Below, one piece after another: positions 1-11,023 of a DNA stretch of 64,000 nucleotides (position 1 is the stretch's first letter; every line of letters begins with the position of its first letter). Source of the stretch: Gambelia wislizenii (lineage: Eukaryota > Chordata > Lepidosauria > Squamata > Crotaphytidae); assembly GCA_030847615.1 (NCBI GenBank), contig JAUMIR010000005.1:110575116-110639115 (forward strand). The letters are read 5' to 3'. Under the pieces are notes generated by a model. That model was given only the letters and a program-made list of their open reading frames with translations, was not told the origin of the DNA and did not search any database. Made by a program: the position numbers and the translations under genes.

Positions 1-479
1 GGAAGCACAGGGAAATGGAAATTGAAATGGAAAGGTTGGGAGGAGGATGGCGTAGCCTGAAACGGAGCACTGTAAGCGGAACAGTACCATCCTCCTCCTG
101 ACTTCTGTGGGGTTTTTTTCCCCATTTGAAATAGTCCTAAGACTTCGTACTGTGCAGATGGAAGGGAGGGAACTATGGGTCACATCTTTTCCAGTAGTTC
201 TAAAAGGAAGTGAAGTGTGAAGGGCTTTCCACAACTGAGGTACTGTGACTGCTACAACATCCATTCTGCTTGATGTCAATAAAGGCACATTTTTCTGCTA
301 AGGCAAGTGCTTTTGATTATCATTAAACCAGGTCTATCTGCTTCCTGAAACCTGGAGAAGGGGATGAAAAGGATGTATGAAAGAACTACAGTGACGTTTA
401 CATTATGGTAATACCCATTCTAGAAATTGCTCATGTGAATTTAAACTACACAATCGAATCATGTTAGTTTTACTCAGCT
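1..479. other. Unassigned AT-rich sequence
   Basis: I recognise no repeat family, gene or RNA here. The only notable thing is a pyrimidine run followed by a T-run around 95-125. Confidence 0.3.
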
Positions 480-600
480 CATTCACATATTAAAACATAT
501 ATCTCACCTTTCTAATGGATGGTCTCTAAGGTGATATACAAGCAAATAAAACAGAATAAAAATATAATAGAAAGAGTTAGTTAAAACACACGCGGGAGCA
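480..600 (-). repeat. LINE 3'-end fragment, L2/CR1-like
   Basis: Read on the minus strand, the segment ends in the usual reptile L2/CR1 tail: a short block equivalent to 'tatatctcacctttct', a 'ctaaggtgatatacaa' box and A-rich ataaaa repeats. It is a dead 3' stub of about 120 bp with no coding part. The clade cannot be fixed from this length. Confidence 0.4.
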
Positions 601-769
601 AGCTAAATACAGTGCACCAGCCATGTACATTGTTCTATCAGGTTTTACTCAAATTGTGTGGGGTTCATGAAGATCCCACTAGGGTCTAAAAATGAATATG
701 GGGAATATTTAATTATCTCAAAATGGTAGTGAGAGACCAGGTAACAGCAGGATCTTTTGACCGAAGTAT

Positions 770-1472
770 ACCAGTAATTGCTTAGGAGATCCCAAGCCAT
801 AACTTAAAATTAAGTTACCTTTATTAGAAACTAACCTCAACAACATTCACACAAACTCTCAGCTTCAAATAATGAAACAAGGCTATCAAAGAAAATAGGA
901 AGTGTTTGGATAGAGGAATAGAGTGAGGGGACTGTGGTTAATACTGTACCTATCAGAGGAGCAGAGATTTGTGCAGCAGAAGATTCTCAGAGAAGGGTTC
1001 TGAGGATCTCACAGCAAACTGGCAGCATGGATGTAGGAAGAAGAGCTGTGGACCGTGGACACTTTGGTGATGTTTTGGGGTGATATTTATATGTGATAAT
1101 TCCTTTGAAGGAATGGGATTTAGAGTGGAATACAATGTCTCTTGGAGTTTCCCAGGACTAGACAAAGGGTTCTCTGGAAGAGTTAATGATTGCTAATGGG
1201 TGATATATTTGCAATTGAATAGGAGTTGGCAAGGTCTATTGTCAGGAAGAGGAAAAGCATATTTTGCAACCATTGAGGACTCTGCTATTGTTGAGTGGAT
1301 GACTCATGTCCAGGTGTTAACTCTAACCTGGGTATTACCAGTTTGGGGAATTTCCAAAGGCCTCTCTCTAGGTTATACCTGACCCCAGCCTTGCTATCTG
1401 GGAGTCCCTGGTTTGCATGCTAACCATGTGGAGGGCCACATCAAGCAAAATTGTTAAATATTGCCAATCATG
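770..1472 (-). repeat. Solo-LTR-like element, family A, copy 1
   Basis: This is one of three related segments in the window, all on the minus strand. It carries a TATA box (TATAAATATCA, complement of 1081-1091) and an AATAAA signal (complement of 820-825) about 260 bp downstream, the order expected of U3-R-U5 in an LTR. The U3 side contains a block near 1430-1470 (ggccaca...ttaaatattgcc) that recurs at 63475-63509 in copy 3. The minus-strand left edge can be read as TGATTGGCAATATTT, consistent with a 5'-TG LTR end. No internal gag or pol lies beside it, so it is probably a solo LTR. Whether it is Gypsy or ERV is not resolved. Confidence 0.5.
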
Positions 1473-1660
1473 TGATATTCTGAGATGGGGGTTGCCAAGG
1501 TAGGTAACACAGGAACTCAAGAAACCTTCTGAGTTTCTTGTGGATGGGTAAGGAATTTCACCCGCCTCCATGAAACAAGAGAAGTGAGAAATACCAAGCA
1601 GACTGGTTTGTTGAGTCACAGATTGTGGGGGCCTCAGCTTCAGAACTTCAGACCAAATAG

Positions 1661-1698
1661 TCTGATTTGGTCTGATAAGTCTGATTTGGTCTGATAAG
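1661..1698. repeat. Perfect 19-bp tandem duplication
   Basis: The 19-mer tctgatttggtctgataag occurs twice head to tail. It is flanked on the left by 'agaccaaat' and on the right by 'agaccaaag', so the small cluster also contains inverted copies of TTTGGTCT. Confidence 0.85.
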
Positions 1699-1699
1699 T

Positions 1700-3090
1700 C
1701 AGACCAAAGACCTATCTAATGCCGCTCACTATTCACACAGTGGCCAACCAGTTACCTATGGAAATCCAACCAATGAACCACAGTAACAAACAATAAACCA
1801 AAACATGTAAGCACCCACCTGCTTATCTTTCCCAGCAACTGATCCCTGGAGGCACTCTTCCTCTAATGCTAGAGGGAATATATATCCAGTGATTCAGGTA
1901 AAATAATCACTCTATTAAATCAGTTTAAAAATCTCCTGAGATATTGACTTAATATATAAAACCAGCCAGCTGGCCAAAAAAAAAAAAAGTTATTGGTGCT
2001 CTTAAAGAATGAGCATATACAGTGATTTAAAAAATGGAATTATTGTGGCAGAAGGTTCTCTCCTGCCTGTTGGAAATGCCACCTATGTCTAGAGAACTGA
2101 ATAAAATGATACCCACCTGCTTGAGTGGAACTAGCAATGGTAAACCTCCCGTGCAAGCTAGATTGTTGTTTCCACTTTGTCTGTGATCAAATTTAGGGAG
2201 AAATGCATTTGAGAGGCTTCACTTTCTGGTGGTTGTCAGGCTCCCTGCAGCTTCTCTGTTCAAAATGGGGGATTATTGTAGCTAATGCTTAACACCTCTG
2301 AAGTGGCAACCTTTCAGGATGATTGTGGCTAGAGAAGAAGAAATATCAGGAGTTTTAAAGTGAACTCTATTTAGGAACTCCGTTAATGACTAGCAATTTT
2401 ACCATAGACATGCCACTCACAGTTTTCTCAGTCACAATTGCCCTTCCACAGTGGCTGGTGTTACTGTTCTCTACACAGCTCTTCTTACCACAGAAGCAAT
2501 ATACAGCGGTTAGGAATATCCAGCTTTTATATGCTCAGGGGCACCCTATTCTCCAGAAAGGTTTTACAGGGTAAAATTTGATGTTGTTATAGTTTTATTG
2601 TGAAACTTTTTCTCTGTGGTTGGTCAGGCTTCATAATCAATTTGGCAATTTCCAGTGGTGAGGGATTCAATGATATCACACACACACATATATATGTGCT
2701 CAGGGGTACAAACCCACAAAGTAGAGCATCAATAAATTACAGGATAGGGTATTTCTGTTTCCTACCACTTGGAAAATGCAATACTTTATTTATAAATGAA
2801 TATGGGAAGATTGGGTCAAAGAATGGAAGAAAGAGAAAGGTACACTGGAGGTCTAGGAAGCCCAGGGCAGGTTGCAATTACCTTACTATGAGTGCAAACA
2901 ATGAGACTAAATTTTGGCTTCAGTATGGGTGGATTTAAGGTTTGTCAAATCTGTCCCCCACCCTCTAAGGCCATGGGATTTGTCAAAAACAGCAGGATGG
3001 GAAAGTTGTAGATTTAGAAGTAAAGTAAAGGGATGGAAAGAATACTTATTTTTTAAAAAATGGTTAAAAAGAGCCCAAGAAGAGAAGAAT
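1700..3090. other. Unassigned AT-rich sequence
   Basis: No recognisable element or gene. There is a 12-base A-run at 1977-1988 and a short CA/TA run near 2680-2696. Open frames of 60-110 codons here lack any known motif and are treated as chance. Confidence 0.3.
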
Positions 3091-3322
3091 CCTGGGGGCC
3101 ATTTACACAGCAAAATAAATCCTCTAAGAATTTGCAAAGAGTCTTAATAGTTCCCACATCTTTTGGATCAAAGTCATCATATTCAGAAGGAGGGGGGGCA
3201 AAAACCCCTTAAGCCACGCAGTATCAGCTTTTGCTATTTTCCCCATCTTTTTTGAAAAGTAGCGCAAGTTAGCGCACTATCGAATGTGTGAACAACCATT
3301 TTGCTTATGGCAGTGGAAACAA

Positions 3323-3452
3323 TCAGCAGTCTTTAGATTTTCCTTGAGTTTTTTTCCGGTTCTCTAACATGGCCTCACAGCCTGGAAAAAAAACAAGGAA
3401 AATCTATGGATGCTGGCCGTGAAAGCCTTAGACTTCACAGTCAGCAGTCTTT
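3323..3452 (-). mobile_element. Penelope-like foldback insertion, with target duplication
   Basis: A perfect 12-bp direct repeat, tcagcagtcttt, lies at 3323-3334 and 3441-3452. The 106 bp between them is a foldback: 'gattttccttgag' on one arm and 'caaggaaaatc' on the other, around 'catggcctcacagcc'. Read on the minus strand it starts with the long arm (gtgaagtctaaggctttcacgg) and ends at the short arm (ggaaaatct), the same asymmetry as the copies at 22610 and 56469. The unoccupied site is visible in the sister MITE near 56770-56785 (gccagcaatcttcc, one copy only). A variable 10-12-bp target duplication suits Penelope-like retroelements better than DNA transposons; the class call is inference. 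Confidence 0.6.
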
Positions 3453-3590
3453 TCAAATTTACCAGAGCAGAGCTTATCTGTGATTGCTTGAATTGACCAA
3501 GGAGGGAGGGGTGGACTTGCAAGAGATGGAGGAGCCTGAAATAAAAAGATCCAGCCAGCCGGCTTGCTTTCTAACATAATTACTGTTCCT

Positions 3591-3626
3591 CTTTCTCTCT
3601 CTCTCTCCCTCTCTCTCTCTCTTTCT
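3591..3626. repeat. (CT)n microsatellite
   Basis: Interrupted CT repeat of about 36 bp inside the family C MITE, followed shortly by a GA run. Confidence 0.9.
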
Positions 3627-3784
3627 GTGTATGAAAGAGAGAGAGTAATCTGCTCCAACCGTCTGATCGCTTGATCATTCTTTTATGTGTGTATGTGTGT
3701 GCGTGTGCACCAGCGTGAAGAGAAAAGCAGTCTGCTCAGCTGGATTGCAGAGGAAAGGAATCTCAGCTGTTTTGATCGTTCTTT

Positions 3785-3810
3785 TGTGTGTGTGTGTGTG
3801 TGTGTGTGTG
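3785..3810. repeat. (TG)n microsatellite
   Basis: About 13 uninterrupted TG units. It produces Cys/Val and His/Thr open frames on both strands that should not be called genes. Confidence 0.95.
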
Positions 3811-3894
3811 AGCGGGGCGGGAAGTGAGGGAGGGAGATTGAATAGTGATCGGCTCCTCCAGCTGTTTGCTCGCTCACACTCCTCTGATAGAATT

Positions 3895-3926
<32 letters not shown>

Positions 3927-3928
3927 AC
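3895..3928. repeat. (GT)n(GA)n compound microsatellite
   Basis: GT repeat at 3895-3911 followed by GA at 3913-3928, still inside the family C MITE. Confidence 0.9.
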
Positions 3929-4271
3929 AGAGATATATAGGGAGAGTTGGTGAGGGGAAGAGGGGCTTGATGGGGGGGATAGCTCCTCTGTGGCTGAAAG
4001 GCTGCCTCTTTCCTCCCACCATTCTCCCTTTTGGAAGAAGATGAATGGAAACTAGCAGGCTCTCTCTCTCTTTTTCCCTCCCTCTGTTTCATCTTCCCCC
4101 AGATGTGCTTGGGAGGCCATGCCCCCACCTTTGCCTGTCTGAACCAGAAAGTGAAAAATAAACAGAGCAACCGATTTCCCAATAAATCATCTAAACTACC
4201 TGGCACTTGTGTGAAAAAGCGCTAAAGTGTAAATTATCACAATAAAAACTGCCGTGTAACTGAGCCCCTGG

Positions 4272-4440
4272 TCTGATGATAGTCTTCACAGTTTGGAATT
4301 TATTCACACAGTTTGTGCATGGCAGTTTTCCACAGTTTTCTGTGCAGAAAATCCTATTATTTTTTTTAAAAAAATAGAAAATAATATTTCCACAAATTTT
4401 GCACCAGATAAGTTTCAAAGTGTGAATAGTCTTTGAAAAT
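4272..4440. repeat. 'TGCACAGAAA' dispersed repeat, copy 1
   Basis: This has the motif order cttcacagttt, ttcacacagtttgtgcatgg, tttctgtgcagaaaat, and taatatttcc. Equivalent stretches occur at 19035, 25560, 32280, 38570 and 54735. I do not recognise the family. Confidence 0.4.
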
Positions 4441-4732
4441 GCTACAGTTTTTGAAGATTTTCTCAGAGCAAAAAGAAAATAACTAAAAATAACTAGCTTC
4501 CTTTGAGAAGAAAATTACCAAAGAAATACATCCCCAGTATATTCTGCACCTTATGGGAGCAGGAGTGTGGCAATAGAGCTGCAGGAGCATCATGGCCAGC
4601 TAGCTGGTCGACACAAATTTCTGCTACACTTTATTAACAACAGAGCAGCCCTAGTTTTTTTCAGTGGTGCCACAAGCTGGTAATTATTCCCCCCACACAC
4701 TTATAGCCCATGCTGGTCTGTTTATTGGGTCA

Positions 4733-5030
4733 TGGGTGATTTTGTCCTGTATTTGTCTCTTGCCTATACTTCAGGCCGGTGATTGAAGTGGCCTATTTGG
4801 GCCTGTTATTTTACATATAGACCTGCAAGGCCTACTGTGTTTGTGGACTGGGTTTCTTTTTCCCTTTTTTAGCCCACGTGGGACTGATTTTTAGCCCACG
4901 TGGGGTGATTTTGGCCTGTATTTGTCCCCAGCCTGTATTTCAGGCCTATGGTGGTAGTGGCCTATTTCAGCTGTCCTTTTACATATAGGCCCATAAGGCC
5001 TATTGTGTTTTTGGCCTGGGTTTCTTTTGT
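4733..5030. repeat. Two-unit tandem repeat, about 169-bp period
   Basis: Two diverged copies of the same sequence lie head to tail. Unit 1 begins at about 4733 and unit 2 at about 4902; both run from tgattttg.cctgtatttgtc through gtggcctattt and ttttacatatag to ctgggtttctttt. The junction region holds two palindromes (see 4873-4904). Confidence 0.7.
4873..4904. promoter_or_regulatory. Duplicated CCCACGTGGG palindrome (E-box core)
   Basis: The perfect palindrome CCCACGTGGG is present at 4873-4882 and 4895-4904, 22 bp apart. Its core CACGTG is the canonical bHLH E-box. No promoter or transcript is evident nearby, so any regulatory role is speculative. Confidence 0.35.
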
Positions 5031-5159
5031 GCCTGGGGGGTGGTGCCATATGTGCAACATGTTGTTTGAGGCCTGTGATTGACATGGATTGGCAGGCCTT
5101 ATAACTGATAATAGGCCTTATATCTGATAATTTGCAGTGAATACCTTTTGTCCCAATGA

Positions 5160-5600
5160 GATTTGCCTGCAGCGATTTGCCTTATTTAGAAGGAGGGGTG
5201 GGCAAAAACTCCAAAAACTATGGGGGGGGGACACCTGCACAGCTTTTCTTGAAGTTTTTTTTTTTTTTTAATGTATGGAAATACTCATTACCACTCATTT
5301 GGACAACCTTATCGCAGCACAGCACATTCTTGGTGAAGACAGAAGTAGAAAGCTGATTGGTTGGACATTTGCGGGAGGCAGGTTTCCCAACAATGAAGTG
5401 TCTGGAAGCACCATTTTGGAGTTTTTCTTTAGTGATTGTATACTTTTTTTGCTATGCTGAGGTGATCAAACAGCTTTTTAAGCATAAGATTGCACTTGTG
5501 CACCTTTCATTTGCAGTTTTAAAAAATACTGTGCAGCGGTGCCACCATGTTGATTCACAAGCATGGCTGCCTGTGAACTTCTCAACACAGCATCACATAC
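5160..5600. repeat. MITE fragment related to the 20.4-kb element
   Basis: This shares an ordered set of blocks with 20440-20720: a GGGG run after 'gaagg', aaaac tracts, ctcatttggac, aagctgattgg, and tagtgattg followed by gct..ggtgat. Divergence is high and the ends are not clear. It has a T-run at about 5258-5270. Confidence 0.35.
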
Positions 5601-5675
5601 CAGCAATTTTGCCAAAGGACTGTGGAGACAAATGAATGCTGCTGTGATTTTGTGTGAATGCACAGAAATCAGCAT

Positions 5676-5900
5676 TACAGTCCTCCCTCCACATTCGCGG
5701 ACTCCACACTCGTGGTTCCACATATTCACGGTTTGCCACAAGGGGAGTCCAGGGAAAGTGGCTATGGGGCCTCTGAGACCCATCGCCACTTTTGGGAGGA
5801 AGGCCAGGGGAGCAAAAACGGGGCCTCCTGAGGCCTCGGGGGTCACTTGGGGAGGGCAGGGGGTAGCCGGGAAGAGCGACCATGAGGCCTCCAGCTAAAG
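5676..5900 (+). mobile_element. Tigger/pogo-like DNA transposon fragment
   Basis: The left edge reads cagtcctccctccacattcgcgg and continues with paired 'cgcgg/cacggtttg' blocks. This is the pattern of vertebrate Tigger-type (Tc1/mariner superfamily) termini. The interior is GC-rich up to about 5900. No matching right terminus and no transposase are visible, so it is truncated. Confidence 0.4.
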
Positions 5901-6066
5901 TTGATGATATTTTCTGTTCAACAATATCTGGAAGGACCACATTTTGATCAAGAGATGCATTACATAATTAGCATGCTGGATGTGCATGAAAACATTAAAG
6001 TAAACTTGCTTTAATTAGTCTAGTGAAAGACTAATTGGGCAGTAAACAGCATATTCTCTATTCTTC

Positions 6067-7037
6067 TCAGGGCTCATCTACACTGGCCAGGATATGCTAG
6101 CTTTCTGCTGGTGTATCCTGGCTGTGGAGGTGGCCCATTTCCCCCCACTCTGTTATTTGCAGGAAACGTGCTGGAGTCCAAATGGGATGCCAGCCCATCA
6201 CTGAAGCCACTGTCGCCATTTCCTCTGCTGACATGGACGCCAGGGAGGGGTGCTGCAACATGTTAGTGCAGGCCCCCTTCATGTGGCCAACCTCATTCAC
6301 ATGCTGAGGGACCCCTGCCTGGCTTCCAGAAAAGACAGGGAGCTGGCGGCAGCAGTGAGGCACAGTGTGTTGGATGGGCTTCTGTGGACACATGGGGCTT
6401 GATCCTAGTTTACCTAGTTTTTGCTAGGTAAACCAGGATAAAGTAGGTATTATATTGGAATGGTTTATCAGGCCAAATCCTGGCTTGACCCCATTCCAGC
6501 CCCATATCTGCCCCCAGGATAGTCTGGACTGCGGATCAGGATAAATGCCCTAAATTGTTTGGACTGCAGGGCTCTGAAAGATCGTATCTCCCTCTACAAA
6601 CATGCAAGAGATTTAAGAACTTCAGGGGATGGCTTTCTCTCATTCCTACCACCATCATAGGCTTGCTTGGTGAGGACACAAGAGAGAACCTTCTCAGTGG
6701 TTGCTCCCACCCTCTCGAACTCCCACCTGTGGGAGGCTAGGCTGGACCCCTCCCTGCTTTCATTTCACTGGCAGGCAAAAACATTTTTATTCAAGTAGGC
6801 CTTTGATATATAACTGCACACGTGGAGCTTTTATTGGGATGTGTTTTTATGTTGTTTTTATTTGTTTCTAATTATTTTTTACTTTGTATGCTTTTAATTA
6901 ATTTTAATTGGTTTTAAATGTGATACTAATTGTTTTGTGAGCTGCCTTGGGTCCTGCTTTGGGAGAAAGGTGGCATATAAATTGCATAAGTAAAATTATA
7001 AATAAATAATATTTGGCCAGTGTAGACAAGCCCTCAG
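6067..7037. mobile_element. MITE family D, copy 1, split by an L2 insertion
   Basis: The terminal inverted repeats are clear. The left is ctcagggctcatctacact at 6067-6085. The complement of the right (7014-7037) reads ctgagggcttgtctacactggcc. The left part, up to about 6550, aligns with 39235-39690, including gtagtctggactgc.gatca near the far end. An L2-like 3' end (about 6565-7012) separates the body from the right terminus, so the LINE inserted into the MITE. There is no transposase. The superfamily is probably hAT, by inference. Confidence 0.6.
6565..7012 (+). mobile_element. L2-like LINE 3' end
   Basis: This carries the last codons and 3' UTR typical of reptile L2-type LINEs: 'agagaaccttctcagtggttgctccc' (the FSV-AP-WN region), 'tttttattcaagtaggcctttga', a T-rich stretch, 'gagctgccttgggtcc', 'ggagaaaggtggcatataaatt' and a terminal ataaataa tail. 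It is severely 5'-truncated with frames broken. Family attribution rests on recognising this tail order. Confidence 0.6.
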
Positions 7038-9110
7038 TCTCAAAAGTGTTACAAGATCCCTTTGCACATTGATCCAGACTAACATAGCTATGTCTTTGAA
7101 TAATAATTGAGGATGTTGATCCCAGGGCCAGTAGGAGCCAATGTTGCTGGTAAAGTTTTACAGGCTTATACCATACTGCCATGTTTTGCTATAGGCCACC
7201 AGAATTATAAGGTTGTAACAAGAACAATCTTCCATTCTTTGAAGGTCTTTCTGTAGAGACTTAAACAAGACTTAGACAAGATACTAAGAACTAGGGAAGC
7301 AGATAAACAGAGGTTGAACATGATTTCAGTGCACAGATTGGGTCTGTGCAAAAGATGAAAAGAAGCTATTAGATGAAATAAGCAACTCAATTCAATGCTT
7401 TCAAAAGATAGTGGGCATTATCACATGAGCATGTATCAACACTGTAATTCTGTAACTGAAGAAATCAGAAACATAGCAGCATGATTACATTCATTTTTGT
7501 ACGTTGCAGCAATCACACAACACTACTGCTAAGGGAATATCGCACAACCATCTACTTGTGGGTAAAGAACGGGATTGAAGATTGCGCTATAATAACACTT
7601 GTTTTCTCATTGTGTTGGAATAGCACTGAATTGCTGATCTGAGATGGCCTGCACATGTGCCTTACAAAAATTATCCTCCTTCCATGATTTTGCAAGAACA
7701 CAGTTTTGGCCATTACTGCAAGAAAACACCACTTCAATTAAACAAACAAAAAACAAAGAAATTACAAAGAAATTTACAAATTAACAATTAACAACAACAA
7801 CAAAAACAAGAAAAGGTGATGGTTCATTAAAATGGTGTCATGCTCTCCTCCAGAAGTTGAATTGTGTGTTCTTGTTGGGAATGGGGAGGGGAAAAGAGAG
7901 AGGAACACCCACTCACATTGAATATTGAATATTGAAACTATAGCGAGACTGAATTATTGCACACTTGTCAATACTGGGAAAATAATGATATTGACAGCTA
8001 TTCACAGGTTTTGCCCGTGAATGCAAAGGTACACCACAGTAATGGTTGGAGTGTTCACCAGTGGAGTGTTCACTGGTATAAAGATGACATCGTGTGATAA
8101 CCGGACACCATTACCACTACTATCCTAGCCTAATTCCATGATATCACCTTTGTGTGATAAAGTCCAGTTACTTTTCTCCTCCTTAAAAGGAGGATGAAAT
8201 ATGAGATTACTTTACATTGGAAAAAGTTGAGAAGAGGAGGAATGAATTTAAGAGTGAATTGGTCTATTTATAAAATATTTGTAGCAATGTTGGTCCATTA
8301 ATATACAGAATAATTGCAACCATAAATATCTTTATTAGGGTTTTTATAACCAGAAAGCTATACAATAGCCAAGAAGCTTTTTAAGCTCACTGTTGAACTA
8401 AAATAGGAAGAAGCATTTGGTGGAGAGATGTGCTGAAATGAGGGAACCACATTTCTATGTGGAACACTTGGAGGGGGAACACATAATGTCAGCCCTCACT
8501 TCCCTCAGTAGTGGATGGGATATTAGAGCCAGGCAAGATTAAGAAAAAGGCAAGTGATCTTCCACCTCACTTCTTCTCCAGGAAATAGTGTTTTGATTTA
8601 CAGAATGGCCTATCTGAAGATCAAGTTAACATAAAAAATTAATACGAAAAATGAGGAATTAAATGAGAAGCATTTTGTTTGTTTGTTTTCATCAAAAAGT
8701 AGGTGTTAAGGATATAGTGAACAGAAAGCACTAGTAGGTTAAAAATAGGTTGTAACTAAGGAGTTAAAAATTAGTGGGCTATTATTAATTCCAACCAGAA
8801 CAGGCTCACTGAATTAACTAGATCTCCTTAAGTGTTGACTAACCAGTCAACAGTTGATTCAATGGGCCTCACACTTTCCACCAAACGTTTCTATTAAAAT
8901 ATATTCTTTTAGGATTATACTTGTCTTATGCTTTTTGTGTTGAGTTTCTTCTTCAATGTTGAGTTCCTGCAATCTGTTTAGTTTATGGAAGACTTCCTGT
9001 TTTGAAGGATTTTTTTAAAGAACTATCACTATTTTGATTTTTTTTAAAAACTCTTGTTCACTACTGATTTAATAGTGCTACCAAGTCCTTCAGTCAGATT
9101 TTTTTTAAAA
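7038..9110. other. Unassigned AT-rich sequence
   Basis: No gene or clear repeat. A, AAC and AAAC-rich stretch at 7735-7815. Some blocks (8030-8170) look like old MITE debris, but I cannot place them. Confidence 0.3.
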
Positions 9111-10640
9111 AAAATGTGGGGGACAGGAGCACAGCTGGGGGTTGTCCCCCAGGTTGTTTCACCCTGGGTAATGGGATGGGCTGAGAAAGTAATAGTATTG
9201 TTCTTGGCTTAACTGAATTGGGACAAGGATTAATACTAAATATTGACTATAGCATTTGTGGTGAATATACAAGTCTCCCACCCTCTCGGGAGAAATAGCC
9301 AAAGTATTCTGGGCAAAAACCAATTTAAATTAGATGAACAAAAATCTTCATGATGATCTACATATTTATTTATGTTTTTATATGGGTCTTCATTCCAGGG
9401 AGTTAATGCTCATCTCTGCCTTAACATGGCTCTTAAATATGTTTTGAGTTTGGTTTGGTTTTAGTTTGTTTTCACCCTCAATTCATTTTTCACCTAAATG
9501 GATTTCAACTTTGAGCCTAAACAGAAAAATAAGCAATGTGAAAAGCAATACTTTCAGCTTTTAGAATATCTACATACAATAAAAAAAAAACTGTGCTTCT
9601 TTTATATCTTGGAGCTTGCTTTGAACCAGGCATTCAATGGCTTAGAGAAAGTGATTCTAAAAAGAGAAAGCAATGAAGCACATTGAATGCTCCAGGCTTG
9701 TGTTAGAGTGATGCTGTAAAGCTATTTTAGCTCTATTTTAAGGGAAAAGATCAGGTCCCAGTCACCTCTTTCTATGTTGGAACACTCAATTGCTATTTCT
9801 AAAGTCGAAAAAGGCAATCATTAATTACAGAAACAAAAGAACTGTTGAATTAAAGGTAGGTGCAGTGGAGATAATGCAGTAATCACATTGTATCAAAAAC
9901 ATTTTTCATTGTGAACTATCCATTGTATAATTTGATTATGTTTTAAAAAACTCCAAAACCCTACCAAGACCTATTTTCTGGCAGTCCTCTAACAGTCTAT
10001 CACTTTCCCCCCTTTCTATCTAACATTTTCCCCCTAGTGTGAATTCAGTAGCTTATTACTACCTTAAGGACTCTTTCCAGCTGAAATGCCTGTCACTGCT
10101 GCAGTGGAACAGTCACACAAAGTGCTGACATTAAACCACAGGAGCCAATTTTCATAGAGAGCTGCTTAAGCATTCTAGAGCAGCATTTCCCTATCAGTCA
10201 AAGTTTTAGGAGGCAGTTTGTGATCTGCTGAGTTTTAACTGGAAGGAAAGAAATAGGCAGAGGACTGCAAAGAAGGGGGGTTATAAGAGGCAATCAAGAA
10301 AGAGCTTCCACATACATCTATTGTGCATATATTTTCGCCTTCCCACTGTTAATGCCAGCTAAGTAATTTGTGAAGCTGAGGCAGAATTGTATTGAAACAG
10401 AAAAATCAGAACACATGCCCCTAAACATATTCCAAAGCTTGAGGTGTAGATTTCTGTGTGCACGTTCAAAAATGTGTTTGGGTGAGAATGTGTTTGACTC
10501 TTCAAAGGGAAAAATCTGAGATGTGACCCAAATTATGCTAAAAGCCCCAAAATGCAAAATATATCAATTGAAAAAGCTTCCTCGCTCTTCCATCAGCTGA
10601 CAAAGACCACTCTAGGCTTTATTTTCATTCTCCTATGAAG
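9111..10640. other. Unassigned sequence
   Basis: A short GGGGGACA...TTGTCCCCCAGG hairpin-like block at 9119-9153 resembles reptile MITE debris. The rest is unrecognised; frames of 60-80 codons have no motif. Confidence 0.3.
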
Positions 10641-10644
10641 TTGA

Positions 10645-10881
10645 AGAGCCAGCATGGTGTACTGGTTTTGAGTGTTATGCTACAACTCTGGAGACCAGGA
10701 TTTGAATCCCCACTCAGCCATGGAAACCTACTGGGTGACCTTAGGCAAGTCACACACTCTCAGCCTCAGAGGAAGGTAAAGGCAAACCTCCTCTGAACAA
10801 ATTGTCCCTAGAAAACCCTGGGATAGTTTTACCATAGTCTTGCCGTAAGTCAGAAACAACTTGAAGGCATAAAACAAACAA
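10645..10881 (+). mobile_element. tRNA-derived SINE with BovB-like tail (Sauria-SINE type)
   Basis: The head contains an A-box-like stretch after 'agccagcatggtgtactgg' and a B-box-like stretch 'aggatttgaatccccac', as expected of a Pol III, tRNA-derived SINE. The body has the standard 'gggtgaccttaggcaagtcac' and 'tcagcctcagaggaaggtaaaggcaaac' blocks. The 3' part ends 'gtaagtcagaaacaacttgaaggcataaaac', which resembles the 3' end of BovB LINEs, so trans-mobilisation by BovB is likely (established for squamate Sauria SINEs). No target duplication is identified. It sits just downstream of the CR1 3' end. Confidence 0.75.
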
Positions 10882-11023
10882 GATTAAGTTGTGTATCTTT
10901 TTTTTAAAAAAAAATCTTCATAGAATCATAGCGTTGGAAGAGATCTCAAGGGCCATCCACTCCAACCCCCTGCCATGCAGGAATTCACAATCAAATCATT
11001 CCCGACAGATGACCATCCAGCCA

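Larger units (their letters stand above)
3091..4271. mobile_element. hAT-like MITE, family C, copy 1
   Basis: The ends form an imperfect terminal inverted repeat: the left edge reads gggggccatttacacagca and the complement of the right edge reads ggggctcagttacacggca. CAGGG-type ends suggest hAT, but no matching 8-bp target duplication is visible. The body aligns with a second copy at 56552-57185: shared blocks include attcagaagg near 3180, gaaaagtagc near 3254, caaccattttgct near 3292, tgtgattgctt near 3479, and aaaaagcgctaaag near 4214. A 106-bp Penelope-like foldback is inserted at 3335-3440, and the interior has expanded CT, GT and GA microsatellites that the other copy lacks. There is no transposase. 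Confidence 0.6.

Noticed and set aside
3675..4022. Overlapping open frames of 64-119 codons on both strands at 3.7-4.2 kb
   Set aside because: They are GT/CA and GA/CT microsatellite translations (CVCVCV, THTHTH, RERERE) within a MITE, with no domain.
4700..5110. CRISPR-like array
   Set aside because: Only two diverged long units in a vertebrate-type sequence; no short regular repeats with spacers.
10660..10720. Possible tRNA gene
   Set aside because: A- and B-box-like sequences are present but no cloverleaf forms, and the unit continues into a SINE body with a BovB-like tail.
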